From Bartonella fuyuanensis (GTDB lineage: Bacteria; Pseudomonadota; Alphaproteobacteria; Rhizobiales; Rhizobiaceae): DNA of 64,000 bases. The notes under the pieces were generated by a model. The model had not been told where the DNA came from, searched no databases, and was given only the letters and a program-made list of their open reading frames with translations. Positions 10,493 to 23,783 of the stretch are shown here, piece by piece (the stretch's first letter is position 1; each line of letters starts with the position of its first letter). The translations under genes and the position numbers were made by a program. The DNA lies in contig NZ_JACIFE010000002.1 of NCBI RefSeq assembly GCF_014197255.1, positions 1 through 64,000 on the forward strand, read 5' to 3'.

Positions 10493-13120
10493 TCAGGTGA
10501 GTAGACGGTTGATAATATCAGAGATGTCGCTTGAGAGTTTTGGCGCAGCAGCAATCATTTTTAATTCAGTTTCAAGTTTTTTTTGTCGAATAGGTTCTAA
10601 TTGTCGCCAAGAGCGCATCATTGTTAATAATCGTGAAGCAAGCTGTGGATTTTTTTTGTCAATTTCCAAAATGACTTGGCAAAGAAAATGATAAGACGCT
10701 CCATCCATCCTGTTAAAGCCCGTGAGATTGTTAGAGGCAAAAACACCGATTAGGGAACGTACACGATTAGGATTATCTTGTGAAAACAGCGGATGTTGCA
10801 TAAGCTTTTGAACATTCTCGAGTGTTGATGTGCCAGCAACCATTGCTTGAATAGAAAACCATTTATCCATGACCAAAGGGTCATGCCGATAGCGGTTTTC
10901 AAAATCATTTAAGGCATTTTGTGCTTGCGCACTCTCATTAAAACGCTTCATGAGAATAGCGATACTCGCCATACGGTCAGTCATATTATTAGCTGTTGCA
11001 TATTGTATCGCCGCACGATTTGGATTGGCTTCAGCAATGGAAAGATAATCCAATATGATATTCTTTAATGCTCGCTTTCCAGCTTGTGCAGTGTTTGGTG
11101 AATAGGGCTCTTGGGTTTGCATTTGTTCATAGAATTTTGTTAAGAGCTCTTGATGGGTTTGTGCAAGTGAAACTAAAAACTGATTGCGGACACAATGAAT
11201 ACGATCTGGGTCAATATTTTTACCGATTGTATGAGCAAGCTCAACTTCACTAGGTAAATTTAAACAAAAGGCACGAAATTCAGGCTCTAAGGTTTCATCT
11301 GTTATGATCGTTTCAATCAGCTTTAGCAAAGCAGAAGGGAGTGTTGCTTTTTCTTGTGTTTTATCTTGAATGCTTTGAATCAAAGCTTGCGTCATTAAAT
11401 GATTAAGAGATTGCCAGCGATTGATGTGATTGTCATCATGTTGTGCAAGAAAAATAAGTTCGCTTTCATTGAATGGCGTGTGTAGAATGATTGGTGCTGA
11501 AAAGTCTTGCAGCAGTGATAAAACGGGTTTTTCACGCAGTCCCTTTAATGTAAACGTTTGGCTTTCCTTGGATAAAAGCATAACATCTGATTGAATATCT
11601 GTATCTGCTTCATAGGTGAGGTTTTCTCCTTTAGATCCTAACAAGCCAAATACGATAGGGATAAGCATGGGCTTTTTTGTATTTTGTTGTGGAGTTGCGG
11701 GAATATGTTGCTTTGTATGAATTGTTAAAACACCATCGCTATAATGACTATCGATTTCTACATTGGGTGTTCCTGCCTGTTCATACCATAGCATGAATTG
11801 GGAGAAGTCTTTACCAGACACTTCAGCAAAACAGGCAATAAAATCTTCAATTGTACAAGCTTGTCCATCATGACGTTGAAAATAAAGATCAGTGCCTTTA
11901 CGAAAAAGAGTAGGACCTAAAATAGTCCGTATCATGCGAACAACTTCAGCACCTTTTTCATAAACAGTTGTTGTGTAAAAATTATTAATTTGGCTATATT
12001 GACGAGGACGCACAGGATGCGCAAGAGGTCCTGCATCTTCTGCAAATTGCGTTGCTTTTAATGCTTTTACATTTTCAATTCGCTGTAGGCTGCGTACATT
12101 TTGATCTGATGAAAATTCCTGATCACGATAAACAGTGAATCCTTCTTTTAAACAGAGTTGAAACCAATCGCGACAGGTAACACGATTACCGCTCCAATTA
12201 TGGAAATATTCATGTGCAATGACACGTTCAACATTTCTATAATCTTGATCGGTTGCTGTTTCAGGATCTGCAAGAACATATTTATCATTAAAAATATTGA
12301 GTCCCTTATTTTCCATTGCTCCCATATTAAAGTCGGAAACAGCAACAATATTGAAAACATCAAGATCATATTCGCGCCCAAAACATTGTTCATCCCAACG
12401 CATAGAACGTTTAAGAGCATCCATTGCATAGGTTGCGCGTTTGGTTTTTCCTTTTTCTACATAGATACCAAGCTCGATACGTCGTCCAGATATAGTTGTA
12501 AAATGGTCTTCTAACTTATCAAGATCTCCACCTACTAAAGCAAAGAGATAAGATGGTTTGGGATAAGGATCTTCCCAAATGGCAAAATGGCGATTATTCT
12601 CTAAAGTTCCTGTTTCCACCAGATTACCATTTGAAAGCAAGATTGGGATTGTTTGGGTATCTGCTTCAATTTTCACTCTATAGGTAGAAAGAACATCTGG
12701 ACGGTCGTAAAAATAAGTAATACGACGAAAACCTTCTGATTCGCATTGTGAGCAATAAACACCATTTGAAAGATAGAGCCCCATAAGTTGGCGGTTGCTT
12801 TCAGGATTTAGTTCCGTAACCAATTTCAATGTAAAAGGAGCCGTTGGTGGCGTTGGAATTTCTAAACGTGAAGGCGTCACTTTATAAGTGCTTGGGGCTA
12901 ATATCTCATCATTAATAGAAACGGAAATTAAAGTAAGATCATCACCAGAAAGAACGAGAGGTGTTAATTCTTCTGTATCGTGACGGGGCTCAATAAACAA
13001 TATGGCTGTAACATAGGTTTTTGTTGGTGCCAATTGGAAGGAAAGGTGTGTTTTAGGGATAGCGTAAGGAGTTGGTTGGTAGTCTTCCAAACGATAAATA
13101 GATGTTATTGGTTGTTTCAT
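10493..13120 (-). CDS. pepN: Aminopeptidase N (M1 family)
   Basis: Zinc metallopeptidase that removes N-terminal residues from peptides, mainly in the cytoplasm. It has 875 residues, the normal length for bacterial PepN. The substrate-anchoring GAMEN motif (MGAMENKGLNIF) lies near residue 265. The zinc motif HEYFHNWSGN followed 18 residues later by the third ligand Glu (LKEGFTV) lies near 300-325. The C-terminal half is the helical PepN-type domain. No signal peptide is present. It stands alone, with the type-4 UDG gene upstream on the same strand after about 70 bases. Confidence 0.96.
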   Translation of the reverse strand: MKQPITSIYRLEDYQPTPYAIPKTHLSFQLAPTKTYVTAILFIEPRHDTEELTPLVLSGDDLTLISVSINDEILAPSTYKVTPSRLEIPTPPTAPFTLKLVTELNPESNRQLMGLYLSNGVYCSQCESEGFRRITYFYDRPDVLSTYRVKIEADTQTIPILLSNGNLVETGTLENNRHFAIWEDPYPKPSYLFALVGGDLDKLEDHFTTISGRRIELGIYVEKGKTKRATYAMDALKRSMRWDEQCFGREYDLDVFNIVAVSDFNMGAMENKGLNIFNDKYVLADPETATDQDYRNVERVIAHEYFHNWSGNRVTCRDWFQLCLKEGFTVYRDQEFSSDQNVRSLQRIENVKALKATQFAEDAGPLAHPVRPRQYSQINNFYTTTVYEKGAEVVRMIRTILGPTLFRKGTDLYFQRHDGQACTIEDFIACFAEVSGKDFSQFMLWYEQAGTPNVEIDSHYSDGVLTIHTKQHIPATPQQNTKKPMLIPIVFGLLGSKGENLTYEADTDIQSDVMLLSKESQTFTLKGLREKPVLSLLQDFSAPIILHTPFNESELIFLAQHDDNHINRWQSLNHLMTQALIQSIQDKTQEKATLPSALLKLIETIITDETLEPEFRAFCLNLPSEVELAHTIGKNIDPDRIHCVRNQFLVSLAQTHQELLTKFYEQMQTQEPYSPNTAQAGKRALKNIILDYLSIAEANPNRAAIQYATANNMTDRMASIAILMKRFNESAQAQNALNDFENRYRHDPLVMDKWFSIQAMVAGTSTLENVQKLMQHPLFSQDNPNRVRSLIGVFASNNLTGFNRMDGASYHFLCQVILEIDKKNPQLASRLLTMMRSWRQLEPIRQKKLETELKMIAAAPKLSSDISDIINRLLT

Positions 13121-13193
13121 AGTTTTTTCCCATTAGTATTTTAAGAGTTAAAGAAGGGTGTTTTAATTTTAGAAGCAAGATAGGATTAAAGAA

Positions 13194-14033
13194 TTACAAA
13201 AGGCTGTCGAGGCGATTTTTTACTTCTAAGAAGTCTATCCATGTAAGCTTCTTTTGACTAGGGGTTCTAAGAAGGTAAGCAGGGTGAAAAGTTGGCATAA
13301 CAGGTATTTTTATATTATCTTCGCTTTCATAGATATGCCATTTCCCTCTTGTTCGGATAATCCCATTTTGAGATCCGGTAAGAAACTGTGCAGCAACGCC
13401 TCCCAGTGCTATAAGAACACGAGGACGTGCTAAAGAAATGTGCCGCTCAATAAAAGGGCGGCACAATGCCACTTCTCTTGGTGTTGGTGTACGATTTCCT
13501 GGTGGACGCCAAGGAATAGTGTTGGCAATGTAAACATTATTTCTTGTTAAACCAATTGATGCGAGAATTTTATTAAGTAACATCCCTGCTTTTCCCACAA
13601 AAGGAATTCCTTGTATATCCTCTTCTCGTCCTGGTGCTTCACCTATGAGCATTAGGGGGCTTCCTGCTGTTCCATCTGAAAAACAGGTATTTTTCGCTGT
13701 CAATTTTAGTGAACAGCCATTAAATGCAAGGAGGGCAGATTTTAATTCATCAAGTGTCTTTGCACTTTTTGCACTCTCTATAGCAGCGGATTCGTTGTGT
13801 ATAGGATTAGAGTTATACAGTGGATGATTATCTAATTTTACGCTTGGAGATGTTTTGGCAGATGTTTGTTGATTACCAGAAATGTTAACAACAGGCGTTA
13901 ATTTTCTCTCTGAACAAGCAGACTGCTTAAAACGATCAATAGGGAAGTCTGTCAGAACGGCATCCGCACCACTTTCTTTATAAAAGTTTAAGAGTTCTTC
14001 ATAGGAAATTGAGTACGGCGTTTGATTTAACAT
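13194..14033 (-). CDS. Uracil-DNA glycosylase, type 4 (Fe-S)
   Basis: Removes uracil from DNA as the first step of base-excision repair. The family-4 motif GEAPGREEDIQGIPFVGKAG lies mid-protein and the second motif HPAYLLR near the C-terminus. Four-cysteine Fe-S binding is known for the family. Cysteines visible here include the GCSLKLTAKNTC pair just before motif 1 and one in the VALCRPF segment. The N-terminal ~95 residues are variable and low in complexity, as in alphaproteobacterial homologues that carry an extension. The longest frame begins with TTG twelve codons earlier (14069); the ATG at 14033 is preferred. A second, type-5 enzyme is encoded at 34766-35434. Confidence 0.88.
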   Translation of the reverse strand: MLNQTPYSISYEELLNFYKESGADAVLTDFPIDRFKQSACSERKLTPVVNISGNQQTSAKTSPSVKLDNHPLYNSNPIHNESAAIESAKSAKTLDELKSALLAFNGCSLKLTAKNTCFSDGTAGSPLMLIGEAPGREEDIQGIPFVGKAGMLLNKILASIGLTRNNVYIANTIPWRPPGNRTPTPREVALCRPFIERHISLARPRVLIALGGVAAQFLTGSQNGIIRTRGKWHIYESEDNIKIPVMPTFHPAYLLRTPSQKKLTWIDFLEVKNRLDSLL

Positions 14034-14461
14034 TTTACTTTTTCTAATGATCCAGAGATTATAGATCAAACAAAATTATCCTTCAAGTTTTATAAACATA
14101 TTTGTTCGTCGTTATTTTATAAAAATGATAACAACATTTTTTCCACAAAAAAGATAGATCGTATAGTATAGGCGTTTGTGATTATATACATTTTAAAATG
14201 GAAAAATCTTTTAAAGTACTATTTTAACTTTAAAAACAGATTGATCTCTTTATAGTAAAAGAACTTCTTACTGAACGCAAGTGATGTAAACAATAACATT
14301 TTTGAGCATTATAGTCTATATTTAATAATTTATGAAAGTAAATTTCATACTGTTTTATTTATAAATTTAAGTATAATTTTTTATTTTGTTAATAATTTTC
14401 TATTTAAATAATATTATTTATTATAATTAAAGAATAAATATTTTTTAAACATAATAAAACT
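14034..14461. other. Gene-free spacer between thiD and the UDG gene
   Basis: About 430 bases of very AT-rich DNA. It contains a 7-bp hairpin TATGAAA/TTTCATA at 14331-14349 with no terminator-like tail. No gene, promoter or repeat could be supported. Confidence 0.5.
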
Positions 14462-15220
14462 TTAAATTTTTTTTTCACAATGGGTTAAAAGCAATGTGTG
14501 GATATATTCTTTTGCTTTTTTTACAGCTGAAATGAGAGGTTCATTTAATGCTAAATGCGCTGCAATAGCACTTGATAGAATGCAACCTGTTCCACGCATT
14601 GTTCCTTTTAAACGTGGAGTAGAAATATTGATGACTTCAATTTTGTCAATGAAGCTATCAATTGCAAGAGGCCCCTCCGCATGTCCGCCTTTTACTAAAA
14701 TAGAGCGAGCTCCCAATGACAAAAGTTTTTTTGCTTGTTGTATTGCTTGCTTATCATTAGATGCCAATGGACTTTGGCTAAGAAGAGCGAGTTCGTTTCG
14801 ATTTGGTGTTAAAAGAGTAATGTGTGGGAGAAGCCGATTGATCATAATTTCTATGACTTTTTCTGTTGTCAGTTTTCCTCCTGATGAGGCAACCAGGACG
14901 GGATCAAGAATAACTGGAATCTGAGGATAATCTTCGAGTACATGGCAAATTGCTGCTATAATTGCTTGATTTCCTGTCATACCAATTTTTATTGCGCTTA
15001 CAGGATTAGATTCTAAGGCTATGCGCATTTGTGCGGCGATAAGTTTTTCATTCATGGGCACAATTTCAGTAACCTGATTATCATTTTGTACATTCACACA
15101 TGTGATGGCCAAATTAGCTTTGATGTGAAAATATGTAGCTGTTTCTATATCACGAACAATGCCAGCACCTCCTGTTGGATCTGTGCCTGCAACAATGAGA
15201 ATAGAAGGGATTAACGCCAT
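14462..15220 (-). CDS. thiD: Hydroxymethylpyrimidine (phosphate) kinase
   Basis: Phosphorylates HMP and HMP-P to HMP-PP, the pyrimidine half of thiamine. Ribokinase-like fold of about 252 residues. Visible motifs are the N-terminal VAGTDPTGGAGI, the substrate region LDPVLVASSGG and the C-terminal GTGCILSSAIAAHLA with the anion hole and catalytic Asp-equivalent site. The longest frame starts at 15241, but the internal ATG at 15220 fits the family N-terminus (MALIPSILIVAG) and overlaps the thiE stop by ten bases. Last gene of the thiamine operon; no terminator was recognised after it. Confidence 0.93.
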   Translation of the reverse strand: MALIPSILIVAGTDPTGGAGIVRDIETATYFHIKANLAITCVNVQNDNQVTEIVPMNEKLIAAQMRIALESNPVSAIKIGMTGNQAIIAAICHVLEDYPQIPVILDPVLVASSGGKLTTEKVIEIMINRLLPHITLLTPNRNELALLSQSPLASNDKQAIQQAKKLLSLGARSILVKGGHAEGPLAIDSFIDKIEVINISTPRLKGTMRGTGCILSSAIAAHLALNEPLISAVKKAKEYIHTLLLTHCEKKI

Positions 15221-15816
15221 GGTTGCGTTACCTTGATCCATTGTTGTATCCGCTCTTCAGGTTTTTTATGGAGAATAATGTCGGTTACAACAGCAGCGCT
15301 ATTGGCTCCTATTTTCAAGACATCTATTGCACGCTCTGGTGTTAAACCACCGATGCAAACGAAAGGTAAAACACCAATTCGTTTTCTCCATTCTTTAATT
15401 TTTTCTAACCCTTGGGGATTCCAGTTCATTTTTTTTAAGATTGTTGGATAAATAGGACCAAGAGCGATATAGTCAGGATTAACAGAGAGCGCGATATCCA
15501 ATTCATGTTCATCATGGGTACTAAGACCAAATCTTATACCATTTTTACGAATTGCAAGGAGATCAGCATTGCTTAAATCTTCTTGTCCAAGATGAATAAA
15601 ATCGCATTTTTCATCGATTGCTAGGCTCCAATGATCATTAATAATTAATTGTACGCCCCATTTATCACATATGTTTTTTGCATGCTTAATATGTTGACTG
15701 ATCATTTTAAGATCTTTGTCTTTCATACGCAATTGTATGAGTTTAACACCAAAAGGAATCAAACGTTCAATCCAATCAGCATTGTTAACAATGAGGTAAA
15801 ATGGATCCAATTTCAT
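15211..15816 (-). CDS. thiE: Thiamine-phosphate synthase
   Basis: Joins HMP-PP and the thiazole phosphate carboxylate to give thiamine phosphate. TIM-barrel protein of about 201 residues. Family landmarks are QLRMKDKD near residue 30, the IINDHW segment near 60, HLGQEDL near 76, and ALGPIYPT near 120, then CIGGLTPE and a C-terminal GANSAAVVTDI phosphate-binding loop. The longest frame would start with TTG at 15819; the ATG at 15816 is preferred because it shares its A with the thiG stop (TGATG), an arrangement for translational coupling. It sits between thiG and thiD in the operon. Confidence 0.93.
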   Translation of the reverse strand: MKLDPFYLIVNNADWIERLIPFGVKLIQLRMKDKDLKMISQHIKHAKNICDKWGVQLIINDHWSLAIDEKCDFIHLGQEDLSNADLLAIRKNGIRFGLSTHDEHELDIALSVNPDYIALGPIYPTILKKMNWNPQGLEKIKEWRKRIGVLPFVCIGGLTPERAIDVLKIGANSAAVVTDIILHKKPEERIQQWIKVTQPWR

Positions 15817-16586
15817 CAAAATACGGCTTTACCAATAATGGGCGTTGAAGGGATTGCTACATTGCGGGCTTCAAGAATGCCTGCTTTATATCCCATCCGA
15901 CCTGCTTGAATAGCTTTAGAAAACGCTTCAGCCATCAAAATAGGATCACCTGCTTTAGCAATTGCGGTATTAAGAAGGACCGCATCATAACCGAGTTCCA
16001 TAGCAATAGCGGCATGGGATGGGCGTCCAATGCCAGCATCAACAATGAGGGTAACATCAGGAAGATAAGCACGGATGGAACGCAGTCCATCGGTATGATG
16101 AGGGCCTTTTGCTGATCCAATAGGTGCACACCAAGGCATAATGACACGGCAACCAACATCTAAGAGTTTTTCAGCAACAATGAGATCATCAGTTGTATAG
16201 GCAAAAATTTTGAAATCTTCACTGTTTAAAATTTTTGCGGCTTCAATTAAAGAAAAAACGTTTGGCTGTAAGGTATCTGAATTACCGATAATTTCGAGTT
16301 TAATCCAAGAGGTTTTAAAGAGATCACGAGCTAAATGAGCTGTCGTTACAGCTTCTTTAACAGTATAACAACCAGCGGTATTAGGAAGTATTGTTAGATC
16401 GAGTTCTTGAAGAAATTGCCAAAACTGCCCTCCTTGTTTTCCACCTGCACTTTCTCGACGTAATGAAGCGGTTACAATTTCTGTATTCGATTTGTGAATG
16501 GCATCACGAAGGACAACAGGAGAAGGATATTGCGCTGTACCTAACATAAGACGGGATGAGAATTTACGCCCATAAAGATTCAACAT
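15816..16586 (-). CDS. thiG: Thiazole synthase
   Basis: Builds the thiazole phosphate from 1-deoxy-xylulose 5-phosphate, dehydroglycine and the thiocarboxylate carried by ThiS. The 256 residues match the family. Seen are [12 protein letters not shown] near the start, the Schiff-base lysine in [10 protein letters not shown] near 90-100, the [12 protein letters not shown] loop, and [12 protein letters not shown]. The start ATG has a near-perfect AGGAGG eight bases upstream, which lies in the four-base gap after thiS. It works directly with ThiS and with ThiO, which supplies dehydroglycine in organisms lacking ThiH. Confidence 0.95.
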   Translation of the reverse strand: MLNLYGRKFSSRLMLGTAQYPSPVVLRDAIHKSNTEIVTASLRRESAGGKQGGQFWQFLQELDLTILPNTAGCYTVKEAVTTAHLARDLFKTSWIKLEIIGNSDTLQPNVFSLIEAAKILNSEDFKIFAYTTDDLIVAEKLLDVGCRVIMPWCAPIGSAKGPHHTDGLRSIRAYLPDVTLIVDAGIGRPSHAAIAMELGYDAVLLNTAIAKAGDPILMAEAFSKAIQAGRMGYKAGILEARNVAIPSTPIIGKAVF

Positions 16587-16590
16587 AATA

Positions 16591-16788
16591 TTAACCTCCT
16601 TGCATTGGACTTAAAATTTCTACTTTATCTCCTTCATGCAAAATAAATTGGTCGCGTGCATCTACAGGAATAACTTCAGCATTAACAGCAGTCGCTAGCC
16701 AATCCCCTTCATATCCTAACTCCACAAGCAAGAGACTGAGAAAAGAGGTTTCCGTTTGAATTGTTTTACCATTAACAAATATTTGCAT
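16591..16788 (-). CDS. thiS: Sulfur carrier protein ThiS
   Basis: Small ubiquitin-fold protein of 65 residues that carries sulfur as a C-terminal thiocarboxylate. The required C-terminal Gly-Gly is present (LSPMQGG). It lies between thiO (three-base gap) and thiG (four-base gap). The adenylating enzyme ThiF/MoeB that must activate it is not in this window. Confidence 0.93.
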   Translation of the reverse strand: MQIFVNGKTIQTETSFLSLLLVELGYEGDWLATAVNAEVIPVDARDQFILHEGDKVEILSPMQGG

Positions 16789-16791
16789 GTT

Positions 16792-21055
<4,264 letters not shown>

Positions 21056-22030
21056 ATGTCTAATATTTACGATTGGTCATTAAAGGCTGATGAAAATGCT
21101 CATTCAGATAGTATCATTAATTGGGCAGAAGGTCAGCCGCCTAGTTCTGTTAATGATAGCGCGCGGGCGATGATGCAGCGTGTGCGTGAATATCTTGCAG
21201 ATAGTGGAGGATCTATTGATACAAACTTTGTGGTAAATACGAGCGCTAAGACAACATTAATTACCTTAAAGACTGTTTCACCTATAAAGAAATACAACGA
21301 TGATATCGTTATACGTTTTAAAGCTCGTGGCGTGAATATTGGCACGACGACAGTAACTGTGAATAATATAGGAGAAAAGCTTATCTATAAAGCCACTTAT
21401 GCGGGGATTCTACCATTAGAAGGGGGAGAACTGCAAACAGGTGGCATTTATGAAATAGTATATAATAAGAGTGTTTTAATAAAAGAGCATGAGGGTTGGT
21501 ATTTGTTAAATCCTACACCACCAAAGATAGAAAATTTTCCTGCTGGATTCATTGCAACATTTGCTACGCAAAATGTGCCACATGGTTGGCTTTTATGTGA
21601 TGGTAAGACCTATAGGTGTGAAGATTATCCACAGTTATTCAAGGCAATAGGTGATCAATGGGGAAAAGAGAGTAGTGTAACTTTTAAAGTTCCTGATTTT
21701 AGAGGAATATTTTTACGCGGTTTTGATGCTGGTCGGGGTTTGGATAGAGGTAGAGAATTTGCAGATCTACAACAAGATAGCATAAAATCGCATACACATA
21801 TTGGGAAAATTGAAACAGCAGGAGAACACACACACAAGTTTAAGTATCAAACAGTAGGGTTTGCAGTTGGTGATATTGGAAGATCATCGGATTATTATAG
21901 CTTTAATGAGACTCTGAGAGGGATAACAGATACTTCTGGTGCGCATACACACAAGGTGACTCTTTCTCAAACGGGGGAGGAAGAAACGCGTCCTGTTAAT
22001 ACGACCGTTGTTTATGCTATAAAATCATGA
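21056..22030 (+). CDS. Phage tail-collar domain protein
   Basis: Virion-type structural protein of 324 residues. The N-terminal ~60 residues (NIYDWSLKADENAHSDSIIN, then WAEGQPPSSVNDSARAMM) are the attachment region seen in short phage tail fibres. The second part from about residue 160 is the tail-collar domain: PAGFIATFATQNVPHGWLLC, YPQLFKAIGDQWG, VPDFRGIFLRGFD. The end has the HTHKVTLSQTG..ETRPVNTTVVYAI signature with repeated HTH motifs that bind metal in related fibres. ATG with GGGGGA six bases upstream; a strong terminator follows. No other phage gene is adjacent, so it is a solitary remnant or a domesticated gene. It is intact, which argues for some selection. Confidence 0.85.
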   Translation: MSNIYDWSLKADENAHSDSIINWAEGQPPSSVNDSARAMMQRVREYLADSGGSIDTNFVVNTSAKTTLITLKTVSPIKKYNDDIVIRFKARGVNIGTTTVTVNNIGEKLIYKATYAGILPLEGGELQTGGIYEIVYNKSVLIKEHEGWYLLNPTPPKIENFPAGFIATFATQNVPHGWLLCDGKTYRCEDYPQLFKAIGDQWGKESSVTFKVPDFRGIFLRGFDAGRGLDRGREFADLQQDSIKSHTHIGKIETAGEHTHKFKYQTVGFAVGDIGRSSDYYSFNETLRGITDTSGAHTHKVTLSQTGEEETRPVNTTVVYAIKS

Positions 22031-22075
22031 GTATGATTGGGTAATGAATAATCTAGATATCCTGATAATTTTGTT

Positions 22076-22105
22076 AACGCGGAGCAATTCCGCGTTATTT
22101 TTTAT
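22076..22105 (+). terminator. Strong terminator of the tail-collar gene
   Basis: AACGCGGA and TCCGCGTT form eight perfect pairs around a five-base loop, followed by ATTTTTT. It lies 46 bases after the stop codon and is the clearest intrinsic terminator in the window. Confidence 0.88.
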
Positions 22106-22976
22106 GTGTATGTGAAGAGAAAACCTAGACTGTTAAGATGATCCTTGGGGGAGGCAAAAAACAATTTAAAAATGATTGGAAGAGAGAGTTAAGAATATAA
22201 GTTATTCTAAAAAAGCACATCATATGATGATATGGAGAAAATGTGTAAAAATCATTCAAAATTTGCCGTTAAATAATGTAGAGATATGTTTTCTCATAAA
22301 GTATTTTGATGGAATAGAAGTGATAAAATTATTTAATCGGAGGTATGAGAAAGTATAATATTTATAATATGTTGTTGTGAAAAAACAGTTTCCCTTGGAT
22401 GAGTTAATTTATCTCATAAAGGGATTTATTATCTTGTTGTTAATTTCTTTGCGTTACCGTGGTGTAGGTTTTATCTGTAAATGCTATACTCTTTGAGTAC
22501 AAACGTTGTATGTTTGTGAAGAAACAGATAAACGTGATTATTATACCCTTTCGTTATTCCTATATGCTGCATTGTTTTTGTATTAAGGGATCTACAGAAA
22601 TTATTATTCAATTCATTTGAAAGGATTTCATTGAATAGTTTAACTCTTTGGATGTACTAATAAACAATTTTTTATAGAGGGAGAAGAGTAAAAATATGAT
22701 TATCTTTGATATTCTTATTGACTATAGAGGCAGATAAATGATCAATATGTATTTATCGATAAAAAGAGCTAAAGCAAAAATTATGTGTTATGAGAAAAGA
22801 ACACTATTAAGCTATAAATAAATCTTTTATGGAGTGGAGAAAGGCAATAGATTTCTAACTGTACTTAGAAAGTATAAATAATACATATAATTATTATAGA
22901 AGAGGTATTTGTGTGTATTTGGGGGATTATTTTCATTTGGCTATGTACTTTAATTTCTCGATTAAAATCGATATGT
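22106..22976. other. Gene-poor spacer between the tail-collar gene and hmuV
   Basis: About 870 bases. A 60-codon plus-strand frame (22176-22358) and tiny frames near 22695-22821 have no recognisable family and are probably chance. The one clear structure is the hairpin at 22391-22424. No terminator for hmuV was recognised. Confidence 0.45.
22391..22424. repeat. Two-part hairpin (TCCCTT..ATGAG / CTCAT..AAGGGA)
   Basis: Eleven base pairs in two blocks separated by a small asymmetric bulge, with a nine-base loop, followed on the plus strand by TTTATTATCTT. It could be a weak plus-strand terminator or the relic of a mobile element end. Confidence 0.4.
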
Positions 22977-23783
22977 TTAGGATCTAATTTCATAGGGGGA
23001 TGCTGTTTGAGGAAGTATGAATGGAATGTCTTTTTTAGGTAATTCAGAAACATTTAAGGAACAATGATAAACATCGCGGAGATTTTTTGTTGTCAAAACA
23101 TTAGTTGCATTTCCTTTGCAATAAATCTCTCCTTCTTTTAATAAGATCATGTTATCTGCATAATGTGCTGCGAGATTGAGATCATGAAGGACAGCAAGAA
23201 CGCCACCACCAGAATGGGCAAATTGTTTAGCAATATCCATAACGATAAGTTGATGTTGAATATCGAGACTAGCAATAGGTTCATCTAATATCATCCAACG
23301 AGGAATTCCATTATAAATGGGTTTCCAGATTTGGCAAAGAACACGAGCAAGTTGTACTCTTGCTTGTTCTCCGCCTGATAATTGGTGATAATACAGGTTA
23401 CCATAATCAGAAAGATCAACGCGCTCTAAAACTTTTTGGATAAGATTTTGCAGTTCAGCTTTGGCAATGGTAAATTGATTTACATAAAGGCCAAGCCGTA
23501 CAACTTCATAGACTAAAAAGGGAAATACGAGCGTTGTTGATTGTGGCAGCACAGCGCGCATCTTTGCCATTTCATAAGTTTTTGTTTGGTGTATATCATA
23601 TCCATTTAAGGTTATTTTCCCACTGTAAGGAATTTCCCCACTCAGTGCTTTGATAAAAGTACTTTTCCCTGAACCATTGGGACCGATAATAATGGTAAAA
23701 GCACCACTTTTAGCTTGAAAATTAATATGGTTAAGAATCTGCTTCTTTCCGCGCTGAACGCAGACATTTATTGCTTCAATCAT
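22977..23783 (-). CDS. hmuV: Haem ABC transporter ATP-binding protein
   Basis: ATPase that powers haem import through the HutC permease at the inner membrane. Walker A GPNGSGKST, Q-loop region, signature LSGGEQARVQLARVL, Walker B WMILDEPIASLD and the switch His in AVLHDLN are all present. The longest frame begins with GTG at 23819; the ATG at 23783 (MIEAINVCVQ) is chosen because it overlaps the hutC stop in an ATGA arrangement and gives the usual N-terminus, about 268 residues. Last gene of the hemS-hutB-hutC-hmuV run, so probably translated by coupling. Confidence 0.93.
   Translation of the reverse strand: MIEAINVCVQRGKKQILNHINFQAKSGAFTIIIGPNGSGKSTFIKALSGEIPYSGKITLNGYDIHQTKTYEMAKMRAVLPQSTTLVFPFLVYEVVRLGLYVNQFTIAKAELQNLIQKVLERVDLSDYGNLYYHQLSGGEQARVQLARVLCQIWKPIYNGIPRWMILDEPIASLDIQHQLIVMDIAKQFAHSGGGVLAVLHDLNLAAHYADNMILLKEGEIYCKGNATNVLTTKNLRDVYHCSLNVSELPKKDIPFILPQTASPYEIRS

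Noticed and set aside
22176-22358. 60-codon plus-strand ORF after the tail-collar terminator
   Set aside because: No recognisable motif; not enough support to call a gene, though the hairpin after it is noted.
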